A stretch of 64,000 bases of DNA from Arthrobacter sp. AQ5-05 (GTDB taxonomy: Bacteria; Actinomycetota; Actinomycetes; Actinomycetales; Micrococcaceae), in assembly GCF_003287975.1 (NCBI RefSeq), contig NZ_QMKQ01000022.1, positions 1 through 64,000 on the forward strand, read 5' to 3'. This document shows positions 47,136-56,905 of the stretch, piece by piece. The notes beneath the pieces are model-generated. The model was given only the letters and a program-made list of their open reading frames with translations, had not been told where the DNA came from and did no database searches. Position numbers and translations under genes: made by a program. Position 1 is the stretch's first letter. Every line of letters starts with the position of its first letter.

Positions 47136-48134
47136 TCAGTTCCAAATCCACTTCATGACCCGGTCGCGGGCAATGATCGGGGTTCCCTCCGCTCCGCGCA
47201 GGTGCGCCCGAACATAAGTGGGTCGTCGGCTCACACTCATGCGAGAATCCGACACGAGATGGCTGGTCGTGATCCAACGCAAGTGGGCTCTCACTCTCCA
47301 CCGGTGATCCTTGCCGCGCTTGCGCTCCCCGCCCCTGTCAGAAGGGGGCGGGGAGCCCGGCCGATTCAGCGGACGCATCATAATGATTTTCACCTGCGAA
47401 GACCTCGAGGAAGCCTGCTCACCCGGTGTCGGAAACGAATCCGTTGAGGCCTCTGCCACTTTCAAGGAATTCGCAATGATGAACAGGTTCCCAATGAACA
47501 TGACCAGTGACTGGTGGTGGGGAATCTTGAACGCCGGCACGCCGAAATTGCCCAACCAGGAGGCTAGGCTTTCACGGGTCACAGTCTTCATGAAAGGTAA
47601 CGAAAACTCGCTGATCAACCGGAAACGATCCGCATCAACGAGTGAATCAATGTCCGTACTGTCACTGTTGGTATACAGCTGGAACAGGATCTCCTCGTCG
47701 CCTTCGACATACCAGGAGATTGCGGATACGGCGACCTGGATGCGCTCTTCGTCCTTCAGCGGTGTCGCAAAGTGGCCGTAAAGCGTCGGGACTTCCAGGA
47801 CCACGAAACCGCTCAGGGCGGGCATCGCCTCAGCGAGATTCCATCTAGCAGTCGGCTTCACGACTCCGTCCATGTTGAAGTCTTCGACAGCGATCATTGC
47901 TTCGTCGCCAATTTCCCGGCCAATCCACCCCAAGGAGAACGTTGCAAGCTGGTCGGCGAAGTACCGCAAATAAGCGGCATCTCCATACTGCTGGGCTGCA
48001 GCCAGCTGATCAACCCGCTCGTGTACACCTTCAAGAAGACCATCCCGCAGGGCGGGAACGTTCTCGGGTTTGGAGCGGCTGAGCGTCGGAGGACGCATGC
48101 CGGCAAGCCATGGCGAATGGACCATGTTACTCAT
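47136..48134 (-). CDS. Partner protein of the two-gene unit, unknown function
   Basis: A 332-residue soluble protein. The N-terminal ~230 residues begin MSNMVHSPWLAGMRPPTLSR and include ISWYVEGDEEILFQLYT and VPAFKIPHHQSLVMFIGNLFII; no known domain is recognised. The C-terminal ~75 residues carry a pattern seen in many phage and plasmid proteins of actinobacteria: HRWRVRAHLRWITTSH ... RPTYVRAHLRGAEGTPIIARDRV. It starts 3 bases after the stop of the 752-residue gene, so the two are one operon. Confidence 0.7.
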   Translation of the reverse strand: MSNMVHSPWLAGMRPPTLSRSKPENVPALRDGLLEGVHERVDQLAAAQQYGDAAYLRYFADQLATFSLGWIGREIGDEAMIAVEDFNMDGVVKPTARWNLAEAMPALSGFVVLEVPTLYGHFATPLKDEERIQVAVSAISWYVEGDEEILFQLYTNSDSTDIDSLVDADRFRLISEFSLPFMKTVTRESLASWLGNFGVPAFKIPHHQSLVMFIGNLFIIANSLKVAEASTDSFPTPGEQASSRSSQVKIIMMRPLNRPGSPPPSDRGGERKRGKDHRWRVRAHLRWITTSHLVSDSRMSVSRRPTYVRAHLRGAEGTPIIARDRVMKWIWN

Positions 48135-48137
48135 CGG

Positions 48138-50396
48138 CTAGGAAACGCTCGTCGGAATCACGTTACGCAGGTGCTCGCCGTAGTACCCAACGAAAAGCTT
48201 CTGGTTGGACTTGATCGTGTCATCGGAGAAGTAGATGCGCGGGCCCGGAAGTGCCTGGTCGATACGAATGTGCGGGAAACATTCGATCTCACGGTCTCCA
48301 ACCCACTGCTCATCCTCGCTGACCGAGAAGGTCCGTGTGCGACGGTACGAGGATGTTTTCGTTCCCGTGGTCGATGATTCCATTGCGATCTTATGCCGGG
48401 GGATCTGGAACTTCGCATCCGACGAAGATGCAAAGTCGACGAACGAAGCTGAAATCTCGTCCTTGACCATCTTTTCGGCATAGTCGTTCAGGGACAGGAG
48501 TGCATGAAGCGCCTTTTTGGACCATGACTTGCTGCGTTCAAAGCCATCCAAGGATTTTGCTGGTGTGAGGGCATCGGGTGAGATCGAGAGGTATTTGAGA
48601 TTTTCGTCGGCGTACCTGTATAGGTCGAGGTTGTTTTTGAAGGCAGCCGTGATGAGCGTTATGTCGACTTCCTCTTCACCGATTCCCTCCGTTTGCTCCA
48701 GCACGGATGCTTCGGCGTCGTGCATGCGGTACCAGCTCAGTTTGGTTTCAAGCTGAACCATCTTGCGGCGGAGTTCTTCGTTCTCCGATTCCATGAGGTC
48801 AATTAGTTCGGTTGCCTCGCGAGCATCTTTATCCCTGGTGATGCTGAGCTTGGAAATGTAGTCGAGCTGGTCAACATCGAATTCGGCTGTGGCGGCAGCC
48901 TTGAATCCGTCGCGGGACACCGTGAGCTTGCGGACGGTTTCGTTGAATTCGTCTATCTCTTCAAGGAGTGCTCGCCGGCGCTCCTCATCTTGTGCGGCTT
49001 GGGCTGCGAGCTCTTTGCGATGCGCTTCCCTCATCTGGGAGATCTTCTTGTTGGTGGACTCTACAGATTCCTTGGCTTCTCGGATGAGCTTTTCAACGGT
49101 CAGGTTGAGGTTTCTCTTGTCGCCATGCAGCTTCTCCGCTTCCTCGGTTGCATTCGCCAACTTGGCATTCAAGGTCTCAATGAGATCCTTGTCTTTCTCC
49201 GAAGTTTCGAGGTCAGAGAAATCCATTCCGCTGATCTTGATGGATTCCTCGAGAATGAGACGCAGGGAATCGTTGAGCAGACTGATTGACCCTGGCTGAG
49301 TGACGTTAGGTTCCGATGTTTCTTCCGTTAAACGCTCAGTATTCGGCTCACTAACCGGAGCTTCCCCTATGGGGATTTCCTGGGTGGCTTCCTCGGGTTC
49401 AGCAGGCTCTTCCGGCAGACTCACCTTGTAAGTGTCATGAAAGCGGAGAGCTTCACTGTTGACGCCCTCAAAGTAACCTCGTGATTCTTCGACAATGCGC
49501 CCCTCGAAAAGCCTTCTTGCTCGCTCTTCTGCCTTTTCGTGATCGGTGCCATTGGCGTCGACGATGAATTCGGTGAGGATAACAGCTTGCTCAGCCTGCG
49601 TGAATACACCGGTTTCAAAACCGATGAACGGCAACCCAATTGGCGAGAAGTTCGAGTCCACCGGCTGTTCGGAATCCAGAATGTTCTGGGACTCGGTGGA
49701 GCCGGATATGAGAGTATCGACGCCATCGAGGGCGTCTACGCCGAGGAACCTGAGTGCTGCGTAACCCAAGCATTGGTCCAGATCAGCGCGCAGCTTCGCT
49801 TCACCACCCCGCAGGCTGATCTTGATTGGAAGCTTCAGGCTTCTGACATAGTTCTTTGTTGTACCCTGATCACCCTTGTCGGTATTCTTCTTGAAGAGCA
49901 TGGGGCCTGTGGAACACAGGATAAATTTAGTGTCCTTGTTCATGAGGACACCCGGCTTTTTACCCTGATTTCGGGAGACGCGCACTCTTACCAGAAGAGG
50001 GTTCTCCTCTTGGTACTGCTTGATGATCTTGGCCGAGGGCGGATGCAGTAGCCTGCCGTGGGAGATCTCCATCATGCAAGTCTTGTTGTTGCGCTGCAGG
50101 TTGTTGGTGGGGAAGCCGAATCTTGGGATGAGCTCCTCAGGGATGACCTTCGTTTTGACCCTGTTGTCGGCGAGGGCGTTTAAGGTGAAACTTCTAAGGT
50201 TCAGTATTTGGCTGTCAGAAACCCTTGTCGATTTTAAGTTCGCGTGGACGGGAATCCATAACCCTTTGAGCTCTGGGTGTTCTAACCATGAGGTTGCCCA
50301 CGCCCCTGTGAAGAACCCATTCTCCTCGACGGGTCGGGCTGCTTCTTCGTCCTTCGGGAATGATTCTGCATCCAATGGAAGGCTTAGTCCAAACAT
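48138..50396 (-). CDS. Large coiled-coil protein of the two-gene unit, RelE-like tail
   Basis: A 752-residue protein without a recognised N-terminal family. Residues about 1-330 look globular; a Glu/Pro-rich linker (PEEPAEPEEATQEIPIGEAP) follows; residues about 390-560 are coiled coil (EKDKDLIETLNAKLANATEEAEKL and later ESENEELRRKMVQLETKLSW). The last ~90 residues contain FPHIRIDQALPGPRIYF and then KLFVGYYGEHLRNV, a pattern I associate with RelE/ParE-like ends of defence proteins (HL...RI.F.....VGYIG.HL). Start ATG 50396. Transcribed ahead of the 332-residue partner. Confidence 0.72.
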   Translation of the reverse strand: MFGLSLPLDAESFPKDEEAARPVEENGFFTGAWATSWLEHPELKGLWIPVHANLKSTRVSDSQILNLRSFTLNALADNRVKTKVIPEELIPRFGFPTNNLQRNNKTCMMEISHGRLLHPPSAKIIKQYQEENPLLVRVRVSRNQGKKPGVLMNKDTKFILCSTGPMLFKKNTDKGDQGTTKNYVRSLKLPIKISLRGGEAKLRADLDQCLGYAALRFLGVDALDGVDTLISGSTESQNILDSEQPVDSNFSPIGLPFIGFETGVFTQAEQAVILTEFIVDANGTDHEKAEERARRLFEGRIVEESRGYFEGVNSEALRFHDTYKVSLPEEPAEPEEATQEIPIGEAPVSEPNTERLTEETSEPNVTQPGSISLLNDSLRLILEESIKISGMDFSDLETSEKDKDLIETLNAKLANATEEAEKLHGDKRNLNLTVEKLIREAKESVESTNKKISQMREAHRKELAAQAAQDEERRRALLEEIDEFNETVRKLTVSRDGFKAAATAEFDVDQLDYISKLSITRDKDAREATELIDLMESENEELRRKMVQLETKLSWYRMHDAEASVLEQTEGIGEEEVDITLITAAFKNNLDLYRYADENLKYLSISPDALTPAKSLDGFERSKSWSKKALHALLSLNDYAEKMVKDEISASFVDFASSSDAKFQIPRHKIAMESSTTGTKTSSYRRTRTFSVSEDEQWVGDREIECFPHIRIDQALPGPRIYFSDDTIKSNQKLFVGYYGEHLRNVIPTSVS

Positions 50397-50737
50397 GATG
50401 TTCCGATCGTCAGATGTGAATGTTTATCGCAGTACCAGGTGCTGGCACTTGTTGCCTTCTTCATACCCTAGGGCTTCCCCACTTAGGTGCTGTGGTCAGT
50501 GACCCAAAAGGTCGAGCTGACTTGCTACTTAGCGAGTAGTCCCAGCTTGTTTCATTCCACAATTCGCTGTCATCTGTCATCTTCCGCGCCCGACCAAATT
50601 GCCGGAGGCATGTTCTGTGATCACCTCGAATTAGGCGTTACTCATCTAGGGCTGGGTGTCGCAGGTATAGAGGGCGACGGATAAGTCCGATTTGGGGGCA
50701 CCAGATTCTTTTGAGTGTGACTACCCCCAGCATCACC
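50397..50737. other. Intergenic stretch, promoter side of the two-gene unit
   Basis: No gene recognised. Short frames only. Confidence 0.45.
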
Positions 50738-50797
50738 GAAGCTCCCATTCGATAAGAGAGCGCCAACACGGCACGCCACCTATCGAACGGGAGCTTC
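50738..50797 (-). terminator. Long hairpin after the DUF2130 gene
   Basis: GAAGCTCCCATTCGATA (50738-50754) pairs with TATCGAACGGGAGCTTC (50781-50797) with one mismatch and a 26-base loop. It lies 41 bases downstream of the DUF2130 stop, so it probably ends that transcript, although no T run follows on the minus strand. It could instead be an old terminal repeat or a small RNA. Confidence 0.5.
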
Positions 50798-50837
50798 AGC
50801 ACGCCCTACGAAATCCCCTCGCAGATCGATAGCACTA

Positions 50838-52289
50838 CTATATTTTTTCTGCGGCCACCAAGGTCGGGGCGTCTGTGAACTTCGCAGCCATTGTCGGGTT
50901 CCCGCGGGTGAGGCGCTTGATCGTGAGGTCTTCGGCCTTGCTGTTCGCCAACCGGAGGTTATTCTCGGAACCGAGGAGCGATTCCTTCACCTTGTGCAGT
51001 CGATCGATCGACTTATCGATGTCATCGATCGCGTCCTTGAATTTCCGGGAGGCAAGGTCGTAGTTCCTGGCGAACCCTGTCTTGAAGGTGTCGAGCGCGT
51101 CCTCGAAATTCGTGATGTCGACATTCTGCTCCCGGACACGTGCGAGCTCGGTCTTGTATTCCAGTGAGTTCAGCGCTGCATTCCGGAGCAGGGTGATGAT
51201 TGGGATGAAGAGCTGGGGGCGCACAACGTACATCTTGGGGTACCGGTGGGACACATCGACAATGCCACCGTTGTACAACTCGCTGTCGGACTCCAACAGC
51301 GAGATGAGAACCGCGTATTCGCAGCCTTTCTCGATTCGGTCCCTGTCTAGTTCCTTGAAGAAGTCCTCGTTCTTCTTCTTGGTGGCTGTTTCGTCTCCTT
51401 CGTTTTTCATCTCGAACATCACCGAGATGAATTCCGTGCCGGACTCGTCCGCCTCGCGGAAAATGTAGTCACCCTTGCTTCCGCTTCGAGCGTCGTTGTC
51501 CTTCTCGAAGTAGGCCATGGGGAAGCCGGCGGAGCGGATGCGGTTGAACTCGATTTCGCAGTGTTGCTCAAGGCTCTCACCGACCAGTTTTGTGGAGAGT
51601 TTCGCCTTGAGGTCCTTGTAGTAGGCGATCATGTCGTCTTTCGATTTGATCTGAAGGGCATGCGTGTCCCTCATTGTTGACTCAAGCAGCTGCTGCTCGG
51701 TCTCCTTGGCCAAGAGATTCCGTGCAAGGTCGTCCCGTTGTTTCTCGATTCCGTTCACGGCTTCCTTCACGGCGAGCTGCTTCGCGACCTCGCGAGACTT
51801 CAGCTCTTCCTTGAGACGTCCGATCTCGGCAGCTTTCTCCGCGGTCTCTGCCTGAAGCTTGTTGGTGAGCGTCGCCTCCGCAAGTTCAATGGCGGCCCGC
51901 TTCTCTTTGCGAGCCTCTTCGAGTCGCTCCTGAAGCACCTTCTGTTCAGTTGCTGTCGCCCCGAGATCGCGTGCAAGGGTGTCTCGTTCCTTTTCCAGGG
52001 CACGTACAGCCTCGGTGACTGCGAGCTGCTTCGCGAAATCGCGGGCTTTGAGTTCCTCCTTGAGACGCTCGATCTCGGCGTTTTTCACTGCCACGTCCTT
52101 CTCGAGAACCGCCGCAACCTTTGCCTCGGCGAGCTCGACCGCATTCTGTTTTTCTGCCTCCAGCAGCTCGAGCCGTTCGTGGAGGGCCTGCTCGAACTCG
52201 CGGTCATGCACCTGCTTCAAAATGTCGGCGTAGCCGGCCTCATCGATGGTGAACGCCTTGTGGCAACCGGGGCAGATAATCTCGTTCAT
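50838..52289 (-). CDS. DUF2130 protein with duplicated coiled coil and nuclease-like domain
   Basis: A 483-residue protein. N-terminal zinc-finger-like CPGCHKAF, then a long coiled coil made of two ~75-residue repeats (each with a block AEIxRLKEELKxRxxAKQLAVxEAV). The C-terminal DUF2130 domain holds [26 protein letters not shown], in which the Asp and E-x-K fit a PD-(D/E)XK nuclease-like fold, and [27 protein letters not shown]. Function of DUF2130 is unknown; its presence here beside restriction genes suggests DNA processing. Start ATG 52289; single gene with AAAGGTTG upstream. Confidence 0.85.
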   Translation of the reverse strand: MNEIICPGCHKAFTIDEAGYADILKQVHDREFEQALHERLELLEAEKQNAVELAEAKVAAVLEKDVAVKNAEIERLKEELKARDFAKQLAVTEAVRALEKERDTLARDLGATATEQKVLQERLEEARKEKRAAIELAEATLTNKLQAETAEKAAEIGRLKEELKSREVAKQLAVKEAVNGIEKQRDDLARNLLAKETEQQLLESTMRDTHALQIKSKDDMIAYYKDLKAKLSTKLVGESLEQHCEIEFNRIRSAGFPMAYFEKDNDARSGSKGDYIFREADESGTEFISVMFEMKNEGDETATKKKNEDFFKELDRDRIEKGCEYAVLISLLESDSELYNGGIVDVSHRYPKMYVVRPQLFIPIITLLRNAALNSLEYKTELARVREQNVDITNFEDALDTFKTGFARNYDLASRKFKDAIDDIDKSIDRLHKVKESLLGSENNLRLANSKAEDLTIKRLTRGNPTMAAKFTDAPTLVAAEKI

Positions 52290-52737
52290 GGGGACAACCT
52301 TTCAGTGAATTTGTGTGTCGTTTGACGATTGATGTACATACCCGGCAGCGTAGGGACCGCCCTTTTCCACACCGTAACGGACATTACGGGGCGAATTCAT
52401 GATGTGACTTAGGAACCTCGATTTACCTAGCAGGATTATGGTCGAACCCGGACGCCCGGAAGCAGCCGACCGCCTGATCCATGTTGTTCGACTGGCCCTA
52501 CATGTCTGGTTCCCCCGGTTCTTTCCATTGGTATGTGGGGGAGAATTTGTTGAACTCAGAGCATTTAAACGCTTCCGAGCACAGCGAGAACGCTCAACGG
52601 GTATGCCGCGATGGACGCATAGAGGAACATTCATCAACGAACCATCCTGAGCCAAGCCCCTAAGCGGACGCCCCTGCTGCGGTGGCACACCTCCGACACC
52701 GCAATGGTTTTCTGCCTTGTCGGCGGTATGAGATTGT
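52290..52737. other. Intergenic stretch, no gene recognised
   Basis: Overlapping short frames on both strands, none with a domain. Contains the promoter of the DUF2130 gene on its left side. Confidence 0.45.
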
Positions 52738-53490
52738 CTAGCGTTTTTCCTCGACGGTCAGCGTCCACCCGTCAAAGCCTGCTGCCTTGACGTCAAGGTA
52801 GTAGCTACCCGGGGCCTTGTGCAGCACGGTGTCTGCCTTTTCGGTCTTGTCCAGCATCAACAGCGGGATGCCGCCGTCGGTGGCGATGTCAACGCCTTCC
52901 CTTTCCAGGTACACGGCGCCCACGGCGAAGTCACCACCTCCAGTGAATTCATAGCTCATCCGGGCTTCGGCGCCGGTCAGTTCAAAGGTTTCACTGGCCT
53001 TGTCGTTGCCGCCCTTCAAGGCAATGACCTTCGTCCACTTTTTCGCTTGCTCCGCAGGAGCCACAGCCGCAGGTTCCCCGGCGGGCTTCTCGGCCTGTAT
53101 CTGCTGCACGGATGCTGGGCTTCCTGCATCAGCTGCTCCCCCGCCGGCGTTGGGTCCGGCGAACGCTCCGAGGAGGACGACGATTGCGGTGACGATCCAT
53201 GCGACCGTCTTTCCCTTGTCGTATCCGGCCAAGGGCGCACCGGACTTGTCACGTTGTTTTCCGGCCAGCACCAGGATCAGGTCAACGAGGACCCAAACGC
53301 CCAGGCCCCCGAGAGTCAGCAACTTGAGCAGGCCCGTGCCGATCTTGCCGAGGTAGAAACGGTCAACACCGAAAACGCCGAGGAAGAGGGCGAGGAGCCA
53401 GGTGGCGATAAACGACTTGCGCGGGGCGGGAGCCAGATGGCCCTGCATCGGCTGCTGGGGGTGGGTCTGGTAGGGATTGGTGGTGCTCAT
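52738..53490 (-). CDS. TM2-domain membrane protein
   Basis: A 250-residue protein. The N-terminal TM2 domain has two membrane segments: [48 protein letters not shown], the classic GxxGxHxFYLG pattern with Asp in place of His. A third segment ([17 protein letters not shown]) follows, then a Pro/Ala linker and a C-terminal external domain of ~90 residues ([32 protein letters not shown]). ATG 53490 follows GGAGGACACC. It is the last of three minus-strand membrane-protein genes. Confidence 0.85.
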   Translation of the reverse strand: MSTTNPYQTHPQQPMQGHLAPAPRKSFIATWLLALFLGVFGVDRFYLGKIGTGLLKLLTLGGLGVWVLVDLILVLAGKQRDKSGAPLAGYDKGKTVAWIVTAIVVLLGAFAGPNAGGGAADAGSPASVQQIQAEKPAGEPAAVAPAEQAKKWTKVIALKGGNDKASETFELTGAEARMSYEFTGGGDFAVGAVYLEREGVDIATDGGIPLLMLDKTEKADTVLHKAPGSYYLDVKAAGFDGWTLTVEEKR

Positions 53491-53585
53491 GGTGTCCTCC
53501 TTGCCGCTGTCGCGGCGGTGAAATGGTTTTGGGATGCGAATGTAAAGATGAGTCCTACTGATCCTGGCGGGCCGACATTGTGCCC

Positions 53586-54185
53586 CTATTTCTTTTGCCA
53601 GCTGCCGCAATTTGAGGACTTGAAATCCTGGCCCCTGGCCAGATTCACCGTGGGCTTTCCTCCCCCGGGGATGTCATTGTCGATGATGTCGCTGCCGTTT
53701 GTTCCTGATCGGTAGACACCCCAGTAGCATCGGGACCCCACGGTCTCCTTGGCCCGGTAGGTGCCCGGCTTGATGTCTTCACCCACGGTCCAGGTCCCGT
53801 CGCTGACGGTGTTTGCGGCGGCTTCCGTCTCGGCCGTGCCGACTGCCTTCTCACGCGTCTCGACGGCTGCCGCGGCCTCCTCGACCTCTGTTTCCTTTTC
53901 ACCCACTGCGCTTTCGCGTTCCTCCAGGTCGGACAGCAGCGTGTCGTGCGTGGTCGTCAGTTCTTCCAGCGCACCGCGGTACTTGTCCCGGTCGGCGCCG
54001 GCCACCTGGGCATGGCTGACGGCCGGGGCGTATTCATCGCTGGTGGTCGGATCCGCCACGGCCAAGCCGGCGAAGACGCCGCCTGCGAGCAATCCGGCCG
54101 CCAGGATGGCGGCGAAGATAGTTTTGCCGCCCTTGCCCATTGGTGGCTTTGGTTCTCGAAAAGTCGGTTCCATTGGCGTTTTCAT
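53586..54185 (-). CDS. Membrane-anchored coiled-coil protein with C-terminal extracellular domain
   Basis: A 199-residue protein with one N-terminal membrane segment ([23 protein letters not shown]), an external coiled coil of about 70 residues ([28 protein letters not shown]) and a C-terminal domain [19 protein letters not shown] ... [28 protein letters not shown] ... [15 protein letters not shown], common in actinobacterial secreted proteins of unknown role. Two Cys likely form a disulphide. Its start overlaps the stop of the preceding gene by four bases. Confidence 0.8.
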   Translation of the reverse strand: MKTPMEPTFREPKPPMGKGGKTIFAAILAAGLLAGGVFAGLAVADPTTSDEYAPAVSHAQVAGADRDKYRGALEELTTTHDTLLSDLEERESAVGEKETEVEEAAAAVETREKAVGTAETEAAANTVSDGTWTVGEDIKPGTYRAKETVGSRCYWGVYRSGTNGSDIIDNDIPGGGKPTVNLARGQDFKSSNCGSWQKK

Positions 54186-54670
54186 GGCTGTTCCTGGCTT
54201 TCCACAACGATGTTCAGGCCATTGTCAGGATGGTAGTTCCAGCTGGCCCCATAGCCAGACCAGGCGGCATCCTGCATTCCGTCGAGCGACCTGGTACTGG
54301 CCATGCGCGACTTCACGCTTTCGGGCATTTCCAAGGCGTCCAACACGCACACAACGTCCGAATACGGTGCCCCCTTCGTGTCATTGCCCGCGGTCTCCAG
54401 CGTCACACTGTTGCCCTCGTCCATGACGGTGACACCCAGGACGTCGACCAGCTCGCAGGCTTGGACGGCGTTCGTAATGGCCGCCGAAGGGGAATCGGCT
54501 GCGGGTGCGGTGCTGGCGGAAAAGCCAATGCCCAACCCGATGGCGAGACCGGCTACCAGGCCGACCCCGCCCGCAAGCCAAAGGTTGTTGTACTTGGGAG
54601 CCTGGTTCCGGAAGCCGGCGTGGGCGCCGGTGGTCGATGGTTCGGTGTCGGTTGCTGCTGGTTCCTGCAT
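54182..54670 (-). CDS. Hypothetical membrane-anchored protein
   Basis: A 162-residue protein: about 30 charged/polar residues inside, one membrane segment (LWLAGGVGLVAGLAIGLGIGF) and an external domain of ~100 residues (AITNAVQACELVDVLGVTVMDEGNSVTLETAG ...) with two Cys, looking like a lipoprotein-like sensor or binding domain. ATG 54670 follows AAGGAGGAACC. First of the three-gene membrane set; no family recognised. Confidence 0.75.
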   Translation of the reverse strand: MQEPAATDTEPSTTGAHAGFRNQAPKYNNLWLAGGVGLVAGLAIGLGIGFSASTAPAADSPSAAITNAVQACELVDVLGVTVMDEGNSVTLETAGNDTKGAPYSDVVCVLDALEMPESVKSRMASTRSLDGMQDAAWSGYGASWNYHPDNGLNIVVESQEQP

Positions 54671-54816
54671 GTCGGTTCCTCCTTGGAAGCTGCGGTGAAG
54701 TGTCGTGCAGATGGGACCGCCCCAAGCGGTCCCATCTGCCCTAGCGCCGGGTCTCCCCCAAGCTCCGGGCATGTTCCCAAGCTATGGGGCATTGGAGGAA
54801 TGGCAGTAACAAAGCA

Positions 54817-54836
54817 CTGATAACGGGGGTTATCAG
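54817..54836. promoter_or_regulatory. Perfect palindrome upstream of the type I operon
   Basis: CTGATAAC-GGGG-GTTATCAG (8-4-8) lies two bases before a TTGACA-like -35 box (54839-54844) and about 75 bases before the first gene of the type I operon. Its position suggests an operator. No matching palindrome was found elsewhere in the window. Confidence 0.55.
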
Positions 54837-54910
54837 CGTTGACAGTTCCAATACTTGCCTCTTCAAGTAGTGTGTACCTAGGCCCATGCAGCAGCGAAAG
54901 GAGACGTCAG

Positions 54911-56905
54911 ATGGAAAGATCGGGAACAACCCTCACGCTCTCCCTAACGGACGTCTCGTTGCTGGCCCGGGTGCAACGCCCCGTGGTGTCGATGTGGCGG
55001 ACGCGCAGCCGTAACACGGCAACCCCATTCCCCGCCCCCGTTGAACAGTCCAACGACCAGGAGCTCTTCAACGCGGACGAGGTGGTGTCGTGGCTTCGGC
55101 AAACGGGTCGGGGAAACAATCCCGACGCGGCCGAGGACTCCGCAGCCTTTGCGAGCAACGCACGCGAGAATTTCGAGGTCCTCTCAGCGTTGCTGGTCCT
55201 CCGTGCCCTGACCGGGCTGGAGCTGGGCGGCGTGGATCCGGAGGACGTCTTAGACCTGGCCGAGGAAATAGACCCCGACGACGAATGCCTCTTCGGAGAG
55301 ATCGAGGGCGACTCGGCATCCCTGGTACCGCTTCTAGCACTCGCGGACCAACTCAGCGAAGCCTCTTACAGCTCGGTTGCGGCCTTCGAAAAACTCGTGA
55401 AGGACCACTCCCGCACCCGGCGCACCGAGACGGTGTTCGCGGCGGCGGCCATTGATCTGCTGGCGTCAGCGGCCGTGGCACTCTCCGGGGAGACGAGTAC
55501 CTTCTACGATGCGACACCGGATGATGGTGAAGTGCTGTTGGCCATTGCCGCCAAGTTCAACGAGTTAGACAATGTGGTTCTCGGCCTGTCCCCCATCATC
55601 CCGGTTTCGACCCGCATGGTCTTGCGGAGGTTGTGGATCAACGCCTTCAGCCGCGAGAACCTCCGACTTGAGGGAATCGCAGCGCGCATCCCCGGCCTGG
55701 TCACCGTCGCACACTTCCCCTACCGGGAACGGCCAGATCTCACCGGCCCGCAAATCCTGACGGATATCGACGACATTTCCCTGGACATGGACTCCAGCCA
55801 GGCCGCGGTCATTCTCGCTCCCGCAAGGCTGCTCACCGATGCTCTGCCCTCCGGCTCGGCGGCACGCATCCGCGATTCGCTGCTCCGTTCCGGAAAGATC
55901 CGCGCGGCCGTTCGCCTTCCTGCCGGGCTGCTGACCTCCAAACCGCGCCAACCCATGGCACTGTGGGTCATCGGCAAGGAACGGATCGAGGTTCCCATAG
56001 CCGAACGCTGGATGATGGTCGCCGATCTTTCCACCACGGGTCTAGATGAGGCCGGCCGCCACGACTTGGTGGCGGACCTACAGGCATCCATGCACGACAA
56101 GGCTACAATCCGTGCCCGCGCGTTCCGTTATGGCAGGCTCGTGCAGACCCGTCTGCTGTTGGCCGGCGACGGCAACCTTTGCAGCAGGCCACGCAGTGCA
56201 CCCCCGACAACGGCAACCGGTTCAGATGCGGCGGCCCTCGTGATGGCGGAAACCGAAATCAATTCTCTCAACGCGGTTGCCGGCCCCAGGGCTCTGGATA
56301 TCAGTGTCGAACCCGGCGACGCCATGGCCACGTCATCCGCATCCCTGGGTGAATTGCTGCACCACAAGTACCTGCGGTTGATCCCTGGGACCCGTTTGCA
56401 CGCCACGGACTCCCAAGCCAGGGAAGGTTTCACGGTGCTGGGGCTTCCCGAACTGCGCGGCAGCAACACGCCTCGATACGTTGACAGACTCGTGCTCGCT
56501 TCGGACTATCCGCGCGCCCAGCTCACCGAACCGGGTGATGTCATTTTCAGCGATGTCGGCGCATCAACGGCAATCGTGGATCCGCACGGTGCAAGCCTCG
56601 TCCAGTACCCGGCCCGGATCCTGCGCATCAACAATGCCAAGTCCTTGGGGCTCATCGCCTCGGTACTCGCTGCGGACATCCGGGGCCGCCATGGTGGTCC
56701 GTGGCGTCGGTGGCTTGTGAAACGATTCCCCGAGGAACATCTTGCACAGACCAAGGCTGCCCTGGACGCGATCGCCGGTGAACGCCAGGTTGCCTTGGAC
56801 CGCATTGCCCGATTGGATCGGCTTTCGGTCCTTCTCACCGAAGGATCGGCGACGGCCGCCCTGCGCATTACCAATAACAGATCCCCTCTGGAAGGAAACA
56901 ACTAG
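54911..56905 (+). CDS. Fused HsdM-like/HsdS-like leader gene of the type I operon
   Basis: A 664-residue protein directly before hsdM. The middle looks like the late part of an N6-adenine methylase (SSQAAVILAPARLLTDALPSGSAARIRDSLL then RAAVRLPAGLLTSKPRQPMALWVIG) but I find no NPPF or SAM-site. The last ~200 residues resemble a specificity subunit half: SLGELLHHKYLRLIPGTRLHATDSQAREG, GDVIFSDVGAS, then a helical end. The N-terminal ~120 residues contain a helix-turn-helix-like start (LSLTDVSLLARVQRPVVSMWRTR). It is thus a non-catalytic HsdM-HsdS hybrid. ATG 54911 follows AAAGGAGAC; the stop overlaps the hsdM GTG. Confidence 0.7.
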   Translation: MERSGTTLTLSLTDVSLLARVQRPVVSMWRTRSRNTATPFPAPVEQSNDQELFNADEVVSWLRQTGRGNNPDAAEDSAAFASNARENFEVLSALLVLRALTGLELGGVDPEDVLDLAEEIDPDDECLFGEIEGDSASLVPLLALADQLSEASYSSVAAFEKLVKDHSRTRRTETVFAAAAIDLLASAAVALSGETSTFYDATPDDGEVLLAIAAKFNELDNVVLGLSPIIPVSTRMVLRRLWINAFSRENLRLEGIAARIPGLVTVAHFPYRERPDLTGPQILTDIDDISLDMDSSQAAVILAPARLLTDALPSGSAARIRDSLLRSGKIRAAVRLPAGLLTSKPRQPMALWVIGKERIEVPIAERWMMVADLSTTGLDEAGRHDLVADLQASMHDKATIRARAFRYGRLVQTRLLLAGDGNLCSRPRSAPPTTATGSDAAALVMAETEINSLNAVAGPRALDISVEPGDAMATSSASLGELLHHKYLRLIPGTRLHATDSQAREGFTVLGLPELRGSNTPRYVDRLVLASDYPRAQLTEPGDVIFSDVGASTAIVDPHGASLVQYPARILRINNAKSLGLIASVLAADIRGRHGGPWRRWLVKRFPEEHLAQTKAALDAIAGERQVALDRIARLDRLSVLLTEGSATAALRITNNRSPLEGNN

